The notes beneath the pieces were generated by a model that saw only the letters and a program-made list of their open reading frames with translations, was not told the DNA's origin and did no database searches. A program made the translations under genes and the position numbers. From contig JAPYOP010000028.1 of assembly GCA_029938115.1 (NCBI GenBank), positions 1 through 55,437 on the forward strand: DNA of 55,437 nucleotides, given 5' to 3'. The stretch comes from Colwellia sp. (GTDB taxonomy: Bacteria > Pseudomonadota > Gammaproteobacteria > Enterobacterales > Alteromonadaceae). Of this stretch, positions 44,672 through 52,049 are shown in pieces; positions within the stretch are counted from its first letter, which is position 1, and every line of letters starts with the position of its first letter.

Positions 44672-45658
44672 ATGAGAAACATTTTTTTATTCGGCGAATG
44701 TATGATTGAGTTGATGGCGGCTTCACAAGATAAGTCATCGAGCTGTTCATCAAACACTTCATCAAAGCTATTGAAGCAGTCATTTGCCGGCGATGTTTAT
44801 AACACTGCTGTTTATTTAAAACGCACGTTTTCTGAAATTAACGTGCAGTTAGTGACGGCTGTTGGCAAAGATAATTTTAGCCTAGATATGATTCGAGCTT
44901 TTGAAAACGAAAATATCTGCACTGATCATGTATATCAATCAGACAATAAAATACCGGGTTTATATGCTATTCAACTTGATGATGCAGGTGAGCGTAGCTT
45001 TACTTATTGGCGCGATAACTCAGCTGCACGACAAGTGATGCAACATATTGACGAAGATACAATAAAGTTGCTTGCTCAAGGGGATATGTTTTTCTTCTCA
45101 GGTATCTCTTTAGCGGTTATTGAACCCTGTGCTCGAGAAAATTTTTGGGCAATGATAGAAAAAATTAAAGCAGCAGGCGTTATCATTGTTTTTGATCCAA
45201 ATTATCGTGCCCGAATGTGGGATAACCAAGCACAAGCTAAAGTGCAGTTTGAACAAGCATTTAGTTATGCTGATACGCTTTTACCCGGCGTTGATGATTT
45301 TGAACAATTATATTCAATGACAACATCTGAGGATGTTTATCATTTTTGTAAACAATACCAGTTCGACGAATTAGTCATTAAGAATGGTGAGGCAGGTATC
45401 TTCTGCTACGCCAACGAGCAAGCTTATCACTTTGAAATCACACCGGTAGAAAATGTTGTCGATACCACTTCAGCAGGAGATTCATTCAATGGTGTTTATC
45501 TTGGCGCTAGGATTGAAGGACACAACATTTCGACGGCAATCGCTTTAGCATCCAAAGCTGCTGGCTTTGTTATTCAGCACTACGGCGCTATTGTTGAGCC
45601 AAGCGCTTATCAACAGTTTATTGAACAGCAGCATCAATTGATATTATCAAAGCATTAA
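44672..45658 (+). CDS. kdgK: 2-keto-3-deoxygluconate kinase (PfkB family)
   Basis: It phosphorylates 2-keto-3-deoxygluconate at C6 with ATP, following KduD. The 328-residue ribokinase-fold enzyme shows FGECMIELMA at the N-terminus, FAGDVYNTAVYLKR, and the C-terminal DTTSAGDSFNGVYLGAR with the catalytic Asp and anion hole. Length and motifs fit the KdgK group. A small Ser-rich insertion near residue 20 (SSSCSSNTSSK) is unusual. The product KDPG needs an aldolase, which I did not find in this window. Confidence 0.9.
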   Translation: MRNIFLFGECMIELMAASQDKSSSCSSNTSSKLLKQSFAGDVYNTAVYLKRTFSEINVQLVTAVGKDNFSLDMIRAFENENICTDHVYQSDNKIPGLYAIQLDDAGERSFTYWRDNSAARQVMQHIDEDTIKLLAQGDMFFFSGISLAVIEPCARENFWAMIEKIKAAGVIIVFDPNYRARMWDNQAQAKVQFEQAFSYADTLLPGVDDFEQLYSMTTSEDVYHFCKQYQFDELVIKNGEAGIFCYANEQAYHFEITPVENVVDTTSAGDSFNGVYLGARIEGHNISTAIALASKAAGFVIQHYGAIVEPSAYQQFIEQQHQLILSKH

Positions 45659-45750
45659 AAAAGAACTGTCCGAATTAAAAGTATGTGCAGGTACCGTAAC
45701 TAATCAAATAGATTAAATATCTTAATGATTTAACAAAAAGAGAATTTAAA

Positions 45751-45888
45751 ATGAAAATAGGTCTTTTTTCAATAGGTCTTGATACCTACTGGCCACAATT
45801 TGATGGTTTACTTGATAATTTAAATAGCTACCACGGGCAAATACAAGATCGTATTGCTGGCATAGGCACGGTAATTTTAAGGAATTAA
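45751..45888 (+). pseudogene. truncated sugar isomerase (AraA/FucI-like) remnant
   Basis: Forty-five codons starting MKIGLFSIGLDTYWPQFDGL, the N-terminus of the L-arabinose/L-fucose isomerase-like family (~450-500 residues when whole). The match stops near residue 35 and an unrelated or out-of-frame tail leads to a stop 3 bp before rhaM. Its own start and upstream AAAAAGAGAATT region persist. Almost the whole enzyme has been deleted, bringing the start next to rhaM. Confidence 0.7.
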
Positions 45889-45891
45889 CTC

Positions 45892-46239
45892 ATGCAAAAA
45901 AATGTCAGTAAGGCAAAAAACGAATTTATCCGTAAAGCCTTTGTTATGTCTGTTTATCCAGATAAACACGAGGAATATCAGCGCAGACATGATGTTATTT
46001 GGCCAGAGCTGCAATCACTATTGAAGTCTCACGGTGCTCATCATTATTCCATTTTTCTCAATAAGCAGACTAACCAGCTTTTTGGCACTGTTGAAATTGA
46101 AAGCGAAGAAAGGTGGCAGGCTATTGCAAGCACTGAGCTTTGCCAAAAATGGTGGGTTTACATGGCTGACATCATGCAAACCAATACCGATGGCAGTCCA
46201 AAAGCGACCACATTAGATGAAGTTTTTTATCTTGATTAG
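45892..46239 (+). CDS. rhaM: L-rhamnose mutarotase
   Basis: It interconverts the anomers of L-rhamnose so that the isomerase gets its preferred form. The 115-residue protein has the family pattern: [44 protein letters not shown] and [16 protein letters not shown], ending in YMADIM. AAGGAATTAACTC precedes the ATG. It follows the isomerase remnant and is separated from the other rhamnose genes by the transhydrogenase genes. Confidence 0.93.
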   Translation: MQKNVSKAKNEFIRKAFVMSVYPDKHEEYQRRHDVIWPELQSLLKSHGAHHYSIFLNKQTNQLFGTVEIESEERWQAIASTELCQKWWVYMADIMQTNTDGSPKATTLDEVFYLD

Positions 46240-46328
46240 GGTCCGTTGACCTTCCGATATTGTTTTTACAGCGAATTGTTGGCTATTTATACAAGGCAGA
46301 GTCTTTGTAATGTAGTTATTCGACATAA

Positions 46329-46547
46329 AAAGGTAATAATGCCGTAAAAATATCCAACAAACATTGGTCAATTACATTACGCGGTTATAACTTAACAGAC
46401 GTAATGCATGAAGAATATTTTACAGAATCAGAATCAGAATCAGAATCAGAATCAGAATCAGAATCAGAATCAGAATCAGAAAAAGTAACATCCCGTACTA
46501 ACTATGATGGCCTTACATATGTGTTGGCTATGCAATACGTATTCTAA
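46329..46547 (+). pseudogene. TonB-dependent receptor C-terminal remnant with (GAATCA)9 expansion
   Basis: The frame gives WSITLRGYNLTDVMHEEYF, then (Glu-Ser)9, then TNYDGLTYVLAMQYVF and a stop. The first part is the penultimate-strand motif (..NLTD..YF) and the last the closing barrel strand with terminal Phe of TonB receptors. No start or upstream barrel exists; the open frame begins after a stop at 46326. The 54-bp hexanucleotide tract (46425-46478) sits where barrels have an extracellular loop. Confidence 0.7.
46425..46478 (+). repeat. (GAATCA)9 microsatellite
   Basis: Nine perfect copies of GAATCA, a multiple of three, encoding Glu-Ser repeats in the frame of the receptor remnant. Slippage would change the length without shifting the frame. 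Confidence 0.92.
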
Positions 46548-46936
46548 TTAGACTTTAAGGTAACTCTCCAAGCTGCCTTTGTAGATTGAATATTAATTTA
46601 GCGTCTGTTTCAAATGATAACAGGCGCTATTTTTACTAACTTGTGCAGAACAATTTACAAAAAAAACCTTCTTTTACAGTCAAAATAAATCTTAACAAGC
46701 CTAAGTTGGTCATTTACAATCATACATGTTGTGGTTAGAATTGTGTCAATTGATAAAAATTATCTGCCAATACGACTTACTTGATATCTAGTCATAATGA
46801 CGATTATTACCTTTGCTGAAGTGCTAAACAAAATAAAGGGTATGAAATTGAAGATCGCGATACTCATTCATTTTTATTAATCACTCTAGCGTGCTAAGGC
46901 ATGCCAGCAATTTACATCTAAAATTCAGGAGGTATT
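46548..46936. other. 389-bp non-coding leader of the pnt operon
   Basis: No gene seen. It should hold the promoter of the transhydrogenase operon, and it ends in a near-perfect Shine-Dalgarno sequence AGGAGGT 5 nt before the pntAA start codon, stronger than any other site in the window. Confidence 0.5.
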
Positions 46937-48109
46937 ATGACAACAATTGCGTTTCCAAAAGAAATATTTACCGGTGAGAAGCGTTGTGCGTTATTGCCAA
47001 GCAACGTAAAAGCATACAAACTTTTAGGTGCTGAAGTCATTGTCGAGTCTGGGTTAGGTAGCACACTTCATATTGATGACGAACAATATGTTAATGCGGG
47101 CGCACAGGTCGTTGGTCAGCGTAAAGACTTGTTTGAACGAGCAGATATTGTACTGTCTATTCACAAAATACCAGAACAAGAACTTCCCTTGTTATCAGGC
47201 AAAACTGTCATCAGTTTTTTAGACCCCTTTAATGATAACGACTACTTGGATGCATTATGTCAGTACAACATCACTAGTTTTAGTATGGAAATGATCCCAA
47301 GATCCACACGATGCCAAAAAATGGATGCTTTAAGCTCACAGGCAAGTTTGGCGGGGTATATCATGGTGGTCAAAGCTATTTCTGAGCTTAACGCGATATT
47401 ACCTATGATGATGACCGCGGCAGGCACAATAAAACCGGCAAAAGTTTTTGTCATAGGAGCCGGTGTCGCAGGGTTACAGGCTATAGCGACCGCTAAGCGA
47501 CTTGGTGCTGCAGTGACAGCCTTTGATACGCGTGCAATTGTTGCTGAGCAAGTACAGTCTTTAGGCGCAAAATTTCTTGATATCGACTTAGGTGAAACGG
47601 GTCAAACTGCTCAGGGATACGCACAAGCGCTAACAGCTGAGCAAATGTCTATTCAACAGCAAGCGCAGGCTAAGTGTATTAGTGAGTCAGATATCGTTAT
47701 AACAACAGCACAACTCTTTGGACGTAAACCCCCGGTCTTAATTAATAAAGAAACCATTAAGCTGATGAAACCAGGCTCAGTCGTTGTTGATATGGCCGCA
47801 GAAAGTGGTGGTAATGTTGAAGGCTCGTGCGCGGGTAAAAATGTGCTTATTGCAGGTGTAACGGTTATTGGTTCCGGTAACTGGTCAAATGGCGTTTCGC
47901 TAAATGCATCTCAAATGTATGCCAATAATTTATTTAATCTGGTCTGTGAATTTTGGCAAAAAGATAACAACAAATTTGATATTGATTTAGCTGACGATAT
48001 TCAAACCAATGCAGTTATCACTCATCAAGGTTTTGTGACTAATGAGATGATCAACAAACATCGTGCAATAGCTAATCACGAGATTCAACCCATGGAGAAA
48101 GCGTCATGA
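46937..48109 (+). CDS. pntAA: NAD(P) transhydrogenase subunit alpha part 1 (NAD-binding)
   Basis: Domain I of the proton-translocating transhydrogenase, which passes hydride between NADH and NADP+ using the proton gradient. The 390-residue soluble subunit shows GEKRCALLP, the VFVIGAGVAGLQAIATAKRLGA dinucleotide fold (shown as residues 173-194), the mobile loop region and VVDMAAESGGNVEGS. The enzyme is split into three chains here, unlike the two-chain E. coli form. It overlaps pntAB by 4 bp (ATGA). Confidence 0.94.
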   Translation: MTTIAFPKEIFTGEKRCALLPSNVKAYKLLGAEVIVESGLGSTLHIDDEQYVNAGAQVVGQRKDLFERADIVLSIHKIPEQELPLLSGKTVISFLDPFNDNDYLDALCQYNITSFSMEMIPRSTRCQKMDALSSQASLAGYIMVVKAISELNAILPMMMTAAGTIKPAKVFVIGAGVAGLQAIATAKRLGAAVTAFDTRAIVAEQVQSLGAKFLDIDLGETGQTAQGYAQALTAEQMSIQQQAQAKCISESDIVITTAQLFGRKPPVLINKETIKLMKPGSVVVDMAAESGGNVEGSCAGKNVLIAGVTVIGSGNWSNGVSLNASQMYANNLFNLVCEFWQKDNNKFDIDLADDIQTNAVITHQGFVTNEMINKHRAIANHEIQPMEKAS

Positions 48110-48381
48110 TCGCGATATATCTTGTATTTATTTTAATGTTATCGGTATTTGTTGGTTTTGAATTAATTAGAAAAGTGCCATCAACCTTACATACCCCCTT
48201 AATGTCCGGTGCTAATGCAATTTCAGGCATTACTATTATTGGTGCGTTAAGCATCGCTGGTGGAGAATTTGGTCAATGGTCAACTTTGTTGGGTGCATTG
48301 GCTGTGGTATTAGCAACCATTAATGTTGTCGGCGGCTACTTAGTCACTGATCGCATGTTAGCTATGTTTAAGAAACGATAG
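48106..48381 (+). CDS. pntAB: NAD(P) transhydrogenase subunit alpha part 2 (membrane)
   Basis: A 91-residue membrane subunit with three helices (~2-18, 38-56, 60-80). It bears the conserved FVGFELIRKVPSTLHTPLMSG segment (residues 13-33) and GANAISGI. It forms part of the proton channel between the two nucleotide domains. Translation is coupled to pntAA by the 4-bp overlap, and pntB follows after 10 bp. Confidence 0.93.
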   Translation: MIAIYLVFILMLSVFVGFELIRKVPSTLHTPLMSGANAISGITIIGALSIAGGEFGQWSTLLGALAVVLATINVVGGYLVTDRMLAMFKKR

Positions 48382-48391
48382 GATATAGACA

Positions 48392-49762
48392 ATGAAAGAT
48401 TTTTCATTACTGATTAATGCTGTATATGTGGTGTCAGCCATATTGTTCATCTTTGGTCTAAAATTATTGAGCCACCCATCAAGTGCACGTAAAGGTAACT
48501 TACTCTCTGCGCTGGCGATGTTCGTAGCGGTTGTTGTGACGTTATTGGAGCAAGACATTATTTCCTTCGATGTGATCGTTGCCAGCATAGTGATTGGTTC
48601 AGCCATCGGCGTGATAGCGGCAAAAAAAGTAGAAATGACGGCAATGCCAGAGCTTGTTTCCTTGTTTAATGGTATTGGGGGCCTTGCTAGTTTAGCGGTT
48701 GCTTATGCCACGATTATTGGCGAAACAGAGTTATCGGTATTAGTGTTAATTGTCAGCTTTGTCGCATTACTGATCGGCGCTATTACTTTTTCCGGTAGTG
48801 TTATTGCCTGGGCAAAGTTAAGTGAGCGTATGGTTGGTCGCCCAATTGTTTTTAAGGGGCAAGCGATTGTTAACTTTGTATTAATTATTGCGATTTTTCT
48901 TGTTGGTTTCTTAGTTGTAACCCAGCCAGAGCTGTCAACTTGGCATTACCTCGCCATTGGTTTGTCGCTGCTTATGGGAGTAATGTTTGTCTTGCCGATT
49001 GGTGGCGCGGATATGCCTGTGGTTATTTCACTACTTAACAGTTACTCGGGTTTAGCAGCCTGTGCCGTTGGCTTTGCCCTTGAAAATAATTTATTGATTG
49101 TTGCCGGCGCACTGGTAGGAGCAAGCGGTATTATACTGACTAATATCATGTGTAAAGCGATGAATCGCTCACTAGTGAATGTGTTAACTTCTGGATTTCA
49201 ACCCGTTGTAACGAGTGAAATGAAGATTGAAGGAGAAATAACACCGTTAACGCCTGATGATGCTTATTATGTACTTGAAGCTGCACAATCAGTGCTTGTT
49301 ATCCCTGGTTACGGAATGGCCGTTGCGCAAGCACAACATAACATGAAAGAATTACAACAATTGCTAGAGAATAACGGCGCTGAAGTTTCTTATGCTATTC
49401 ATCCTGTTGCAGGACGTATGCCAGGGCATATGAACGTATTGTTAGCTGAAGCAGATGTTTCCTACGAACAACTTTTTGAAATGGATGAAGTGAACAAACG
49501 TATTGAAAGTTTTGATGTGGCACTGGTTATTGGTGCCAACGATGTTGTTAACCCTGCCGCAAGGGAAATGAAAGGCAGCCCAATTTACGGCATGCCAGTG
49601 ATTAACGCAGACTTAGTTAAAAATGTTTTTGTATTAAAACGTGGCATGGCGTCTGGTTTTGCTGGTATTGATAATCCATTATTTTTTAAATCTAATTGTC
49701 GAATGATATTTGGTGATGCGAAAGATACCTTGGGCCATTTGATCCGTCAATTTGCGGATTAG
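48392..49762 (+). CDS. pntB: NAD(P) transhydrogenase subunit beta
   Basis: A 456-residue subunit with about nine membrane helices (~5-260) completing the proton channel and a C-terminal NADP(H)-binding domain (~290-456). Motifs are VLVIPGYGMAVAQAQH, HPVAGRMPGHMNVLLAEA, VALVIGANDVVNPAARE and RGMASGFAGIDNPLFF. Full length with no defects. Its place between rhaM and the rhamnulokinase-like gene suggests redox balancing during uronate and rhamnose breakdown, though it may be an unrelated operon. Confidence 0.94.
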   Translation: MKDFSLLINAVYVVSAILFIFGLKLLSHPSSARKGNLLSALAMFVAVVVTLLEQDIISFDVIVASIVIGSAIGVIAAKKVEMTAMPELVSLFNGIGGLASLAVAYATIIGETELSVLVLIVSFVALLIGAITFSGSVIAWAKLSERMVGRPIVFKGQAIVNFVLIIAIFLVGFLVVTQPELSTWHYLAIGLSLLMGVMFVLPIGGADMPVVISLLNSYSGLAACAVGFALENNLLIVAGALVGASGIILTNIMCKAMNRSLVNVLTSGFQPVVTSEMKIEGEITPLTPDDAYYVLEAAQSVLVIPGYGMAVAQAQHNMKELQQLLENNGAEVSYAIHPVAGRMPGHMNVLLAEADVSYEQLFEMDEVNKRIESFDVALVIGANDVVNPAAREMKGSPIYGMPVINADLVKNVFVLKRGMASGFAGIDNPLFFKSNCRMIFGDAKDTLGHLIRQFAD

Positions 49763-49999
49763 TTGTTTTTAATATCAATATAGATACGCCGAAACAGTGC
49801 TCTATTTCCCTGCGTGTACTGATGGCAGGCCAAAAACTACAACATTAAAGGCAGTTTTCCATCTTAATTAACTACCTAAACGGCTACGTACAACTAGGTG
49901 ATTGTCTTTGACTTGTTTTGGTTTTTTTTGGGTGGTACTGTGTTTGAACCGTTGGCTAATGTCAGCCAGATATAATGATAACGATGTAAGTAATGACTC

Positions 50000-51403
50000 A
50001 TGACAATTGATATAAAAATAAATATTTTGGTGATAGATATTGGGAAAACCCATGTGAAACTACATGTTTTAGATGGTGCTTTTGCTTCTGTATTTTCAAA
50101 ACAAATGAAAAATGTTGTTGAACTAAAAGGTGATTATCCAAGTATTAATACTTCGGCTATTTGGCAGTGGTTAGTTGAAGGCATTAAGGACGTTACTAAA
50201 AGCTATACGATTAGTGCGATAAGTATTACTACTCATGGTGCTACGGCGGCATTAATAAATAGCAATTCCGCTAACAGTGACGGGCTTGTTTTACCAATAT
50301 TGGATTATGAATATCAAGACATAACTGTCGCTACTGCTGAGTACGTCGATATTCGTCCGAAGTTTAGTGAAACCTACTCTCCTGATTTACCTGGTGGTTT
50401 AAATATCGGGCGCCAGCTCTATTGGCTCAAAAGAGAATTCCCTGAACAGTTTTCAAGTGCTACTGATATATTAATGTACCCGCAATATTGGGTGTGGCGC
50501 TTCACTGGTCAGCGCTATGCTGAAATAACCTCTTTGGGTTGTCATACCGATTTATGGTCATTAAAAGAAGATGATTATTCATCTTTAGTTGATACCTTAG
50601 ATTGTCGAAATTTATTACCTCCAATAAAGCCCGCTTGGTTTGATTGTGGTGACATTTTACCTGAGTTAAGAGAAGAGCTTGGCTTGAACGCTGACTGCCG
50701 AGTTTTCAATGGTATTCATGATAGTAATGCTAGCTTTTTACGATATCGACTGACACAAGAGGAAGCACCATTCACCGTTATCTCGACCGGTACTTGGACG
50801 ATTTTAATGTCAACACAAGTGCCATTAGAAAATTTAGATGCTAACAAAGATATGCTGGCCAATATTGATGCAACAGGCAGAGCAATTGCTTGTGCACGCT
50901 TTATGGGCGGTCGAGAATTTGAAGCGATATGTGATCAAGCAGGCTCTTGGCTTGGTGAACAATTCGATGAACATGATATGCAGCATATTATAGAACAACA
51001 AGTTTTTGCTTTACCTGACTTTAGTGATGGCAGTGGTCCTTTTGGTGGCAGAAATAGTGGCTTTATTGGTGATGTTAACCAAATTAGCGGTATTGCACTG
51101 GCGACACTTTATTGTGCTTTGATGATCGACTACCAACTGGATATGTTAGGGGCTAAAGGGAAAATATTTATTGAAGGTGCTTTTCTTAAAAACCCTTTGT
51201 TGTGTGCGGTATTAAACCAATTAAGACAAAAACAAGCTGTGCTTTTATCAAAGGATGATACAGGGACTGTTCAAGGCGCTAGATATTTAACAACGTGGGA
51301 TGATGTTGAGTGCAGTATTGACGTTGGTCAAGCGAATGAAACCAGCTTAACTGCACTAGCTAACTATAAAGAGCAATGGCTAAAATACGCCTTAGAGGCT
51401 TAA
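50000..51403 (+). CDS. FGGY-family kinase, probable L-rhamnulokinase
   Basis: A 467-residue sugar kinase of the actin-like FGGY fold. The N-terminal phosphate loop is LVIDIGKTHVKLHVLD, with ISITTHGATAALI, DYEYQD and the second phosphate loop STGTWTILM (~258). The C-terminal region FIEGAFLKNPLLCAVLNQLR follows. It would phosphorylate L-rhamnulose to rhamnulose-1-phosphate for the aldolase 650 bp downstream. Because FGGY members differ in substrate (fuculose, xylulose, rhamnulose), the assignment rests on context. The ribosome binding site is weak. A broken tpiA starts directly after its stop codon. Confidence 0.82.
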   Translation: MTIDIKINILVIDIGKTHVKLHVLDGAFASVFSKQMKNVVELKGDYPSINTSAIWQWLVEGIKDVTKSYTISAISITTHGATAALINSNSANSDGLVLPILDYEYQDITVATAEYVDIRPKFSETYSPDLPGGLNIGRQLYWLKREFPEQFSSATDILMYPQYWVWRFTGQRYAEITSLGCHTDLWSLKEDDYSSLVDTLDCRNLLPPIKPAWFDCGDILPELREELGLNADCRVFNGIHDSNASFLRYRLTQEEAPFTVISTGTWTILMSTQVPLENLDANKDMLANIDATGRAIACARFMGGREFEAICDQAGSWLGEQFDEHDMQHIIEQQVFALPDFSDGSGPFGGRNSGFIGDVNQISGIALATLYCALMIDYQLDMLGAKGKIFIEGAFLKNPLLCAVLNQLRQKQAVLLSKDDTGTVQGARYLTTWDDVECSIDVGQANETSLTALANYKEQWLKYALEA

Positions 51404-51566
51404 ATGAAACAAACGTTGATAATCTCTAATTGGAAAATGAATGGCAGTATAGTAGCTAATAGTAAGCTATAAACCTTTCCAGTTTCATTAGATCATTACA
51501 GTTGGTGGCGTTTCTTTAATGCCAGACTCGTTTGAAACTATTTTCAAGTTAAAAGTATTGCTTTAA
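51404..51566 (+). pseudogene. triosephosphate isomerase remnant, internal deletion
   Basis: Immediately after the kinase stop, ATG opens MKQTLIISNWKMNGS, the unmistakable TIM N-terminus with its catalytic Asn-x-Lys, and stops at 51470-51472. From 51501 another frame gives VGGVSLMPDSFETIFKL and a stop at 51566, the TIM C-terminus (GGASL...F). About 200 residues between are missing. The aldolase downstream makes dihydroxyacetone phosphate, so a dedicated TIM was part of this operon. Confidence 0.85.
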
Positions 51567-51594
51567 CAATGTCTTATCTTAAATACTCTCTGTA

Positions 51595-51861
51595 TATACC
51601 CATCCCACTTGAGGATGCAGTTTCAGAGTTAAGCTAGGAAATCAGATCAAGGCGCGATACGAGGATAATGGTTATTCCCTTATCAAGTGTTGCAACGCAG
51701 GACTGGCTTTCTAGCTTAGCTCCCTACGGGCAAGCCGATAAAGGGTCATCTCCTGCGTTATTAATTTAGACAATAGAATAACTATTCTCTTCAATCAATG
51801 CCTTGGTGCTAACCCTTTCTCTATTTGCTGAAAGCCTGCATCTTCAAGTGGGATGGGTATA
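51595..51861. mobile_element. 267-bp MITE, copy 2
   Basis: Near-perfect 26-bp terminal inverted repeats (TATACCCATCCCACTTGA...GATGCAG and its complement, one mismatch), from TATACCC at 51595 to GGGTATA at 51861. Same length and related interior as the copy at 31629-31895, inverted. No coding capacity. It lies 28 bp after the tpiA remnant. Confidence 0.9.
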
Positions 51862-52049
51862 TCTCTATATGAAAAATTCATGTTATGCATGGTCCAGCCT
51901 GCTTATGATTGGTTTTGATTAAAAGTGATTGACTATTGTTTTTTAGCATGAGATATTAGTTTTAAGTTAGTAACGGGAAACTTCTTTTGTATTATTCGAA
52001 TGGCAGATAGCGTGTCACGAATATTAAGAATATATATGCTAGGAACATT

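Noticed and set aside
46425..46478. (GAATCA)9 as an array or regulatory repeat outside coding DNA
   Set aside because: It lies in the frame of a TonB-receptor C-terminus, so it is better read as a coding microsatellite in a gene remnant.
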